The notes beneath the pieces are model-generated. The model searched no databases. It was given only the letters and a program-made list of their open reading frames with translations, and was not told the origin of the DNA. The position numbers and the translations under genes are program-made. From Variovorax sp. J22G73 (GTDB taxonomy: Bacteria; Pseudomonadota; Gammaproteobacteria; Burkholderiales; Burkholderiaceae_C), in assembly GCF_030317035.1 (NCBI RefSeq), contig NZ_JASZYK010000001.1, positions 1,488,001 through 1,552,000 on the forward strand: a stretch of DNA of 64,000 nt, written 5' to 3'. Below are positions 54,153 to 61,594 of the stretch, piece after piece (position 1 is the first letter of the stretch; each line of letters starts with the position of its first letter).

Positions 54153-54465
54153 GAAAATCCTCCGGCCCGTAGACTGCAAATGCGCGGCGATTATCCACTG
54201 AGCCCACCATCGGCACGCGCCTTGTTTGGATGTCGGCACAGACGCACAGATTCTGTGGATAACTTTGTGACTAACCTGCTGCGCAAGGCGTCCGAACCCG
54301 CATGGGACGGCCTTTTCGCTAGAACGACTGAATTTTGAGCAGCACTTTTTTCAATGAAATCAATGGCTTGCACGTGGAACCGTGCGCCTGTTCCGCCGCA
54401 AGCGCGCAAAGCACGCGTCTTGAGGCGCGTTGTGGAAGAGTGGCTTTGGGCCGTGCGTGCGCGTC
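54153..54465. other. 313-base divergent region exbB / xseA with two DnaA-box-like sites
   Basis: No gene is visible. TTATCCACT at 54191-54199 is one mismatch from the DnaA box, and TGTGGATAA at 54254-54262 is a perfect box in the opposite orientation. A short A/T-richer stretch near 54320-54360 could hold the xseA promoter, but no -35/-10 pair is convincing. Confidence 0.5.
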
Positions 54466-55779
54466 ATGAACCTGCGTGAACCGAATTCCGCGCCAGGCCC
54501 TCGCGTGTGGGCCGTGGGCGCGCTGTGCCGCGCGGTGGCGGATGCGCTCGACGCGCGTTTCAATCCGGTCACGGTTCGTGGCGAGATTTCGGGGTTTTCG
54601 CGCGCTACGAGCGGACACTGTTATTTCTCGCTCAAGGACGAATTCGGTCAATTGCGTTGCGCGATGTTTCGCCGCGCAGCCGGCCTGCTCGACTTTTCGC
54701 CGCGTGACGGCGACCAGGTCGAGGTGCGCGGCCGGCTCGCGGTCTACGAGCCGCGCGGCGATCTGCAACTGGTGGTCGAGAGCCTGCGGCGCGCGGGGCA
54801 GGGCGCGCTGTTCGAGCAGTTCATGCAGCGCAAGGCACGGCTGGAAGCCGAAGGCCTGTTCGATCCCGCGCGCAAGCGGCCGTTGCCGGCCATGCCGCGC
54901 GCCGTCGGCGTCGTCACGTCGCTGGGCGCGGCGGCCTTGCACGACGTGGTCACGGCGCTGCGACGTCGCGTGCCGCACATTCCGGTCGTGCTGGCGCCGG
55001 CGGCCGTGCAGGGTGCCAACGCGCCGGCGGACCTGGTGCGTGCATTGCAATCGCTCTATGAACTCGAGCCGGCTGTGGACGTCATCCTGCTGGTTCGAGG
55101 CGGCGGCTCCATCGAAGACCTTTGGGCTTTCAACGACGAAACGCTGGCGCGTACGATCGTGCAGAGCCCGGTGCCGCTCATCAGCGGCGTGGGGCATGAA
55201 ACCGACTTCACCATCGCGGATTTTTGTGCCGACCTGCGCGCGCCCACGCCCACGGCGGCCGCCGAACTCGTCAGCGCGCCGCGCGACCTGTGGCTCGGGG
55301 CCATCGACCTGCTCGACGAACGGCTGAGCGATGCGCTGGGCGGGCGGCTCGATGCATTGGGCCAGCGGCTGGACCAGGCGGCGGGCCGGCTGGGCCGTCC
55401 GTCGAACCTCGTCGCGCGCCAGCAGCTTCGCCTGGCGCACCACGCGCAGCGGCTGCACTACGCGGTGTTGTCGCGGCGCGAGCGGCTGGCGCAGGTGCCG
55501 CGCTCCATCGCCGCGGACTTTCCCGTGAAGTTCGACCGGGCGTTGACGCAGCGTCGCGAGCGCCTCGAGCGCGTCGCGCTGCGCCTGCGGCTGCTCGACC
55601 CGGCGCTGGTGCTGCAACGCGGCTATGCATGGCTCACCGATACAGACGGTCATGCGATCGTCAGCGCGACGCAACTGGCGCCCGGCGATGCGGTCACCGC
55701 ACGGCTCGCCGACGGCGAGGTCGACATGACCGTCACGCCGGGCGACGCGACGGGAACGCGTCCGACGCGTCCTCGATGA
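54466..55779 (+). CDS. xseA: exodeoxyribonuclease VII large subunit
   Basis: Single-strand exonuclease subunit for mismatch and cross-link repair. The N-terminal OB fold (VRGEISGFSRATSGHCYFSLKD) is followed by the catalytic domain with GVVTSLGAAALHDVV, LLVRGGGSIEDLWAFND and GVGHETDFTIADFCADLRAPTP, then coiled coils ending LDPALVLQRGYAW. 437 residues from ATG at 54466; GTG at 54430 would add twelve. The small subunit xseB is not in the window. Confidence 0.97.
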   Translation: MNLREPNSAPGPRVWAVGALCRAVADALDARFNPVTVRGEISGFSRATSGHCYFSLKDEFGQLRCAMFRRAAGLLDFSPRDGDQVEVRGRLAVYEPRGDLQLVVESLRRAGQGALFEQFMQRKARLEAEGLFDPARKRPLPAMPRAVGVVTSLGAAALHDVVTALRRRVPHIPVVLAPAAVQGANAPADLVRALQSLYELEPAVDVILLVRGGGSIEDLWAFNDETLARTIVQSPVPLISGVGHETDFTIADFCADLRAPTPTAAAELVSAPRDLWLGAIDLLDERLSDALGGRLDALGQRLDQAAGRLGRPSNLVARQQLRLAHHAQRLHYAVLSRRERLAQVPRSIAADFPVKFDRALTQRRERLERVALRLRLLDPALVLQRGYAWLTDTDGHAIVSATQLAPGDAVTARLADGEVDMTVTPGDATGTRPTRPR

Positions 55780-55829
55780 TTAATTCCTAGAATCCTTGAT
55801 TCCCCACAACCAACCCACGAGAAAAAACC

Positions 55830-56411
55830 ATGGAACATGTGCTCCCACCCCTGCCGTACGCCCTAGACGCACTGGCACCCGAGTATTCGAAGGAAACCCT
55901 CGAGTACCACTACGGCAAGCACCACAACGCCTATGTGGTGAACCTCAACAACCTGCAGAAGGGCACCGAGTTCGAATCGATGACGCTCGAGGAGATCATC
56001 AAGAAGTCGAGCGGCGGCATCTACAACAACTCGGCCCAGATCTGGAACCACACCTTCTTCTGGAACTGCATGAAGCCGCAAGGCGGCGGTGCACCGACCG
56101 GCGCGCTGGCCAAGGCCATCGATGCCAAGTGGGGCAGCTACGACGCCTTCAAGGAAGCCTTCGTGAAGTCGGCCGTGGGCAACTTCGGCTCGGGCTGGAC
56201 GTGGCTGGTGAAGAAGGCCGACGGTTCGGTGGACATCGTGAACACCGGCGCCGCCGGCACGCCGCTGACGACTGCGGACACCGCGCTGCTGACCGTGGAC
56301 GTCTGGGAACACGCCTACTACATCGACTACCGCAACCTGCGCCCGAAGTTCGTCGAGACCTTCCTGGCCAAGCTGGCCAACTGGGACTTCGCGGCCAAGA
56401 ATTTCGGCTGA
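55830..56411 (+). CDS. sodB: superoxide dismutase (Fe)
   Basis: Cytoplasmic superoxide dismutase of 193 residues. The metal ligands are H27, H74, D157 and H161 ([21 protein letters not shown]); [19 protein letters not shown] and GSGWTWLV favour iron over manganese. GAGAAAAAACC precedes the ATG. A TAGAAT at 55788-55793 may be its -10. It ends before a strong palindromic terminator. Confidence 0.97.
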   Translation: MEHVLPPLPYALDALAPEYSKETLEYHYGKHHNAYVVNLNNLQKGTEFESMTLEEIIKKSSGGIYNNSAQIWNHTFFWNCMKPQGGGAPTGALAKAIDAKWGSYDAFKEAFVKSAVGNFGSGWTWLVKKADGSVDIVNTGAAGTPLTTADTALLTVDVWEHAYYIDYRNLRPKFVETFLAKLANWDFAAKNFG

Positions 56412-56444
56412 AAAGACCGTGGCTGAGCACACGCTCCGCCAATG

Positions 56445-56473
56445 AAAAAGCCGACCCGCGGGTCGGCTTTTTT
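56445..56473. terminator. bidirectional terminator sodB / DUF192
   Basis: AAAAAGCCGACC - CGCG - GGTCGGCTTTTTT, a near-perfect palindrome with T-runs on both strands. It ends sodB on the plus strand and the DUF192 gene on the minus strand. Confidence 0.9.
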
Positions 56474-56495
56474 GCGGGCTGCAGCCAGCGAATGC

Positions 56496-56954
56496 TCAGC
56501 GTTTGGTGGCTGCGAACAGCTCGCCACCCAGCTTCGCACCCTTCTTGATGTTCTTCTTGGCGAACCAGCCCTGGTTCATTTCGAGCACGTAGCGCACGGG
56601 CTCCAGCGAGCAATGCGAGTTCTCGGTCATGGGCTGCATGTCGACCAGGTTCACGATGCGGCCGTCGTCGGCCACGAAGGCGGCGGTGAGCGGCAGGATG
56701 GTGTTGCGCATCCAGAAGCACTGGGTGGCGGGCTGCTCGAACACGAAGATCATGCCCTCGGCCTGCGGCATTTCCTTGCGGAACATCAGGCCGATCTCGC
56801 GCTGCTGAGGCGTTTGCGCAATCTGCGTGTCGATCTTGTAGAGGCCGACCGACAACTGCGTGCGTGGCAGGTCGGTCTGGGGTTGCTGCTGGGCTTGCGC
56901 CGACATCATGAACGACGCGGACACGAGGAGCAGGGCGGCGAGACGCTGGAACAT
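56496..56954 (-). CDS. DUF192 domain-containing exported protein
   Basis: 152 residues with a signal peptide ending near SAQA-QQQP, then a DUF192 domain (QREIGLMFRKEMPQAEGMIFVFE, CFWMRNTILPLTAAFVADDG, VRYVLEMNQGWF). Secreted or periplasmic; function unknown for the family. Minus strand, ending at the terminator shared with sodB. A GA-rich AAAGAGT lies before its ATG. Confidence 0.9.
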   Translation of the reverse strand: MFQRLAALLLVSASFMMSAQAQQQPQTDLPRTQLSVGLYKIDTQIAQTPQQREIGLMFRKEMPQAEGMIFVFEQPATQCFWMRNTILPLTAAFVADDGRIVNLVDMQPMTENSHCSLEPVRYVLEMNQGWFAKKNIKKGAKLGGELFAATKR

Positions 56955-57027
56955 CGGACAACTCTTTCAGGGTGGGGTCGGTGCCCGGCCCGTAGTCAAA
57001 ATTGAAGCTGATTGAAAGCCAAATGAA

Positions 57028-57049
57028 AATGCCCGCTGATGCGGGCATT
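57028..57049 (-). terminator. terminator of the small Lys/His-rich protein gene
   Basis: AATGCCCGC - ATCA - GCGGGCATT on the minus strand followed by TTCATTT, 19 bases past the stop of the gene at 57068-57265. Confidence 0.75.
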
Positions 57050-57067
57050 GCCGGAGAGCGAGAAAGC

Positions 57068-57265
57068 TTACACCTTCTTGGCGGTGGCCGTGTGGGCCTT
57101 GGCCACGTGGCGAACCTTGTGCTTCTTGGCGGCAACGTGCTTCTTGGCAGAAGCGTGCTTGGCAACCTTCGCGGCGGCGGGAGCGGCCGTGGTGGGTTCG
57201 GCTTGTTGAGCAAAAGCACCGGCAGCGAAGAGACCGGCGACCAGGGCTGCGAGCAGCTTGTTCAT
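57068..57265 (-). CDS. small exported Ala/Lys/His-rich protein
   Basis: 65 residues: a signal peptide MNKLLAALVAGLFAAGAFA, then a mature chain of about 46 residues made almost only of Ala, Lys, His, Val and Thr (AKKHVAAKKHKVRHVAKAH). AAAGGA precedes the ATG at 57265. Composition resembles acid-shock protein Asr, though it is not alignable by eye. The signal peptide is nearly the same as that of the gene at 57417-57740, so the two appear to be paralogues at the N-terminus. Confidence 0.8.
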   Translation of the reverse strand: MNKLLAALVAGLFAAGAFAQQAEPTTAAPAAAKVAKHASAKKHVAAKKHKVRHVAKAHTATAKKV

Positions 57266-57374
57266 GAAGAGATCCTTTGAAATTCGTTGATTTGGATTGC
57301 CCTTCCCGCGGAAGGTAGACATTCAACGGAAGCCGCGGCGCGTGGTTGACAGTCGGACAACGACTACAGGCGAA

Positions 57375-57403
57375 AAAAAAGCGCCCCGAGGAGCGCTTTC
57401 TTT
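57375..57403 (-). terminator. terminator of the second small exported protein gene
   Basis: AAGCGC - CTCCTCGG-type loop - GCGCTT, followed on the minus strand by eight Ts, 14 bases past the stop at 57417. Confidence 0.8.
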
Positions 57404-57416
57404 TGAGCAGGCCGAA

Positions 57417-57740
57417 TTACTTCGGGGTGCCGCCTTGGGTCGACTTGCGCTTCACGCTGCCGTCCTTGTTACGACGACGTTGGTCGCGCGATTCAGCGCG
57501 CTTCTCGCCGGAAGCAGCAGCCTTGTCGCCACCGATGGCGCCGCCTTCGGGCGTCTTGGCTTCGTCGCCAGCGGGAGCTGCAACCTTGCCAGCGGGCTTG
57601 GAAGCCTTCTTGGCTTCGGCACGTTGCTGCGACTTGCTGTTGGTGGCGTTACCTTGTTCGGGCGTGGTGCCGGCCGGGTTTTGTGCATAGGCGCCAGCGG
57701 CAAACAGGCCAGCGATCATGACTGCGAGAATTTTGCTCAT
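57417..57740 (-). CDS. small exported charged protein
   Basis: 107 residues with signal peptide MSKILAVMIAGLFAAGAYA, then a disordered, highly charged chain rich in Lys, Glu, Ala, Gly and Arg with RDQRRRNKDGSVKRKS near the end. AGGAA precedes the ATG. No domain recognised. It is divergent from icd and lies just upstream of the similar 65-residue gene, separated by its own terminator. Confidence 0.8.
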   Translation of the reverse strand: MSKILAVMIAGLFAAGAYAQNPAGTTPEQGNATNSKSQQRAEAKKASKPAGKVAAPAGDEAKTPEGGAIGGDKAAASGEKRAESRDQRRRNKDGSVKRKSTQGGTPK

Positions 57741-57853
57741 TGAAGATTCCTCTATCGAGAATTGGTTGGAAACGCCTCCCGGCGAGCAGAAGGTCAGCCA
57801 CTAACGAGGCCGATGGCCCTACGGTTGACAAACGCTTGCTGATGGGTTGCGTC

Positions 57854-57926
57854 TAAAATGTACAGCGATTTGTTCACGGGCTGTACAGCGAATCCACCCC
57901 GTGTCTGAATTCGCTGACAGTTGTCA
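57854..57926 (+). promoter_or_regulatory. icd upstream region with repeats and palindromes
   Basis: TAAAAT at 57854-57859 is a possible -10. TGTACAGCGA occurs twice as a direct repeat (57859-57868 and 57882-57891), the second within palindrome CTGTACAG. TGACAGTTGTCA at 57915-57926 is a perfect palindrome 32 bases before icd. These look like binding sites for one or more regulators; none is identified. Confidence 0.5.
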
Positions 57927-57958
57927 AAATTAAGTCAATCCCGGAGTCAATCCCCCAC

Positions 57959-59218
<1,260 letters not shown>

Positions 59219-59257
59219 TTGCCCCTGCATTTGCCGACACCTTCGGGTGTCCGCCGA

Positions 59258-59298
59258 GCCCCTGAATTCCCGAAAGGAAATTCAGGGGCTTTTTCTTT
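59258..59298 (+). terminator. terminator after icd
   Basis: GCCCCTGAATTCC pairs with GGAAATTCAGGGGC (one bulged base) around CGAAA, followed by TTTTTCTTTT. Confidence 0.88.
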
Positions 59299-59574
59299 TG
59301 CTGCTCGACTGTCTCGTTTTGCATTGAAACAGTACTTTAGTGATAGGTCGGAAGGGGCGGAAATGGGCAAACGTCACAGATCGATTTGCTCCCGGCCTGA
59401 GGACACTATTGCTTGAAATTGTGCATGGTTTGCACCACCGGAAGACCACCAGAATCGCGCTCATTCCAGAAAGCATAGGGAGCGCGGAGTGGACAAGAAA
59501 AGCGAAAACGCAGGTTCGTCGGTGCGGCGTTCGACCGGCATGCCGACCCGGGTCGCCGTGTCGGGAATCGCCCC
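59299..59574. other. 276-base region between icd terminator and T6SS fragments
   Basis: More A/T-rich at its left end (about 59299-59345) than the surrounding genes. No convincing gene. A 29-codon open frame from GTG 59489 ends at 59578 with ATGA overlapping the clpV start; it may be the tail of a lost upstream gene or chance. Possible edge of the type VI locus. Confidence 0.4.
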
Positions 59575-59872
59575 ATGACGATCGCGCGCCGAGCCTTGTT
59601 CGGCAAGCTCAACCTCACCTTGTTTCGCGGCATCGAATCCGCGACGGCGTTCGCGAGGCTGCGAGGCAATCCCTACGTTGAACTGACGCATTGGATCCAC
59701 CAACTCTGGCAGCTCAACGACAGCGATCTGCATCGGATGTGCCGCCACTACAAGGTCGATTCGCAAACGGTCGAGAAAGACCTGGCGTCTTCACTGATGA
59801 CGCTGCCTTCGGGGGCGACCTCGCTGAGTGACTTCTCGCATCACATCGAAGCCGCCGTGGAGCGCGCGTGGG
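59575..59872 (+). pseudogene. tssH: tssH/clpV, 5' fragment only
   Basis: The first 99 or so residues match the N-terminal domain of ClpV, the AAA+ ATPase that disassembles the contracted type VI sheath: RRALFGKLN, ESATAFARLRGNPYVELTHW, DSDLHRMCRHY, SDFSHHIEAAVERAW. After W99 the ClpV frame should continue with about 780 more residues including both ATPase modules; instead the sequence switches at about 59870-59875 to the 3' end of tssC in another frame. The ClpV frame then runs on without meaning to 60171. Inactive as written. Confidence 0.85.
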
Positions 59873-60166
59873 TACCTGAAGTGCATCGTGCGCGACAAGA
59901 TCGGTTCGTTCAAGGAGCGCGAGGACATGCAGCGCTGGCTCAACGAATGGATCATGCATTACGTCGATGCCGACCCCGCCAATTCCTCGCAGGAAACCAA
60001 GGCGCGGAGGCCGCTCGCCGCCGCCGAGGTCGTGGTGGAGGACATCGAGGGCAACCCGGGCTACTACAGCGCCAAGTTCTTCCTGCGGCCTCACTTCCAG
60101 CTCGAAGGCCTCACCGTCTCGCTGCGACTCGTCGCCAAGCTGCCGTCGCTCAAGGAAGCGGCCTGA
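59873..60166 (+). pseudogene. tssC: tssC (sheath large subunit), 3' fragment only
   Basis: The frame beginning YLKCIVRDKIGSFKERED and ending VSLRLVAKLPSLKEAA is the last 97 residues of TssC (VipB), the large contractile-sheath protein, out of about 490-500. The N-terminal 80 percent and the usual tssB are missing. It is one base out of frame with the ClpV fragment before it, so no fusion protein forms. The next gene, hcp, is the normal neighbour of tssC, so the tssC-hcp joint is native. Confidence 0.87.
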
Positions 60167-60291
60167 GCTGATCTCAGGCACCGCACGTCATTCGAGGAAG
60201 AGGCACGCAGATGCCTCCGACCCAACCGCTCAGTGCGCCGACCAGAGCGCTCGAGCATCTGTCACATCACAACAAAGTTCAGGGAGTTTTC

Positions 60292-61578
60292 ATGGCACAA
60301 GACATTTTTCTGAAGATCAACGGCATCGAGGGTGAGTCGCAGGACAGCGACCACAAGAACGAGATCGAGGTCCTGGCCTTTAACTGGAAGGCCTTCCAGG
60401 AATCAACCATGCATGCCGGCTCGGGCGGCGGCGCCGGCAAGGCCACGGTGGAAGACCTGGAGTTCGACCACTACGTGGACCGGTCAAGCCCCAACCTCAT
60501 GAAGTACTGCCTCACCGGCAAGCACGTGCAGGAAGCGAAGCTCACTGTCCGCAGTGGCGAGGAGACCTCCTTCGACGATGCGACGGCGTCGCTCGCACGC
60601 TTTTCGGTGTTCGACACCGAACTGCGCGATGCGAACTCGCTCGGGCAAGGACCGAAGACGGTGCAGCTTTCCAGGCTGCGCCTGCGGCTGTTGCCGCAGC
60701 GGGAACTCACCGACGCCTGGATCGGCCTTCCGCTCGCCAGGATCACGGTGCTTCGCTCCGACGGCAGCGTCGCCATCGATCCGCACCTGATTCCTCCGGT
60801 CGCAGGCTACGGAGCAAGCCCGTTGTTGACGGACTGGGTCACCAACCTGCACGGCCTGTGCCGGCTGCGCGCCCAGTCGCTGGCGGCCCGGCTCAGCGGC
60901 AACGATGGCAAGTCGAGTGAATCGGCGGAGGTGTCCGACTTCCTGCTGCTGCAGATACTCAATCGATACGAATCCTTGTTCGAGCACTGGCTACGCGTTC
61001 GGGAGACTTCTCCGGAAGCGGTCTACACGGCACTGCGGACGCTGAGTGCGGAACTTGCCACCTTCGTGCGACCGAGCACGCGACGGCCCGCTGCGCATCC
61101 GGCCTACCAGCATGCGGACCCGTACCTGTCTTTCCGGGAGCTGATCGGCGACGTGCAGGCCATGCTGAACGACGTGCTGGTGCGCAGCGCTCAAAGCATT
61201 CCTCTGGCCAACCGTGCGAATGGCGTGCGTGTTGCCAGTGTCGAACCGTCCGAGCTTCAGAGCTTCTCGAGCCTGGTTTTCGCAGTGGCGGCACACACGC
61301 CTCCCGAGCAACTTGCAAGCCAGTTTCCTGACCGCTGCAAGGTCGGTCCGAGCGACCGGCTCGCCGAGCTCATCCGCTCGCACCTGCCGGGGATTCCGCT
61401 GCAGACGCTCCCTGTGCCGCCGCGCCAGATTCCTTTCAACGCGGGCTTTGTCTACTTCCAGATCGACCCGCGGGGCCCGCTCTGGGAGCACATGGTCAAG
61501 CACGGTGGCCTGGCATTGCATGTCGCGGAAGAGTTCCCGGGACTGCGGCTGGAGCTCTGGGGCGTGCGAGAGAAATGA
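60292..61578 (+). CDS. chimeric Hcp (N-terminus) - TssK (C-terminus)
   Basis: An uninterrupted 428-residue frame. Residues 1-88 are the N-terminal half of Hcp (MAQDIFLKINGIEGESQD, GKATVEDLEFDHYVDRSSPNL, KHVQEAKLTVRSG); residues from about 93 on are the baseplate protein TssK without its first roughly 110 residues (FDTELRDANS, LRLRLLPQRELTDAW, FLLLQILNRYESLFEH, LPGIPLQTLPVPPRQIPFN). The joint is near 60553-60570. CAGGGAG precedes ATG 60292; an in-frame ATG at 60211 lacks a site. The Hcp part lacks the strands needed to close its ring, so neither function is expected. Confidence 0.85.
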   Translation: MAQDIFLKINGIEGESQDSDHKNEIEVLAFNWKAFQESTMHAGSGGGAGKATVEDLEFDHYVDRSSPNLMKYCLTGKHVQEAKLTVRSGEETSFDDATASLARFSVFDTELRDANSLGQGPKTVQLSRLRLRLLPQRELTDAWIGLPLARITVLRSDGSVAIDPHLIPPVAGYGASPLLTDWVTNLHGLCRLRAQSLAARLSGNDGKSSESAEVSDFLLLQILNRYESLFEHWLRVRETSPEAVYTALRTLSAELATFVRPSTRRPAAHPAYQHADPYLSFRELIGDVQAMLNDVLVRSAQSIPLANRANGVRVASVEPSELQSFSSLVFAVAAHTPPEQLASQFPDRCKVGPSDRLAELIRSHLPGIPLQTLPVPPRQIPFNAGFVYFQIDPRGPLWEHMVKHGGLALHVAEEFPGLRLELWGVREK

Positions 61579-61594
61579 CGGAGCAAAGACGCCA

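Noticed and set aside
57825-57830. Perfect TTGACA upstream of icd paired with TAAAAT
   Set aside because: The spacer is 23 bases, too long for a standard promoter, so I list only the -10 and the repeats.
59871-59876. GGTACC (KpnI) exactly at the ClpV-TssC joint and CTGCAG (PstI, 62082-62087) near the beta-helix-TssM joint, as possible scars of laboratory deletion
   Set aside because: Any given six-base site occurs by chance about every 4 kb and many enzymes could be invoked; the other joints have no shared site and no marker gene or plasmid sequence is present.
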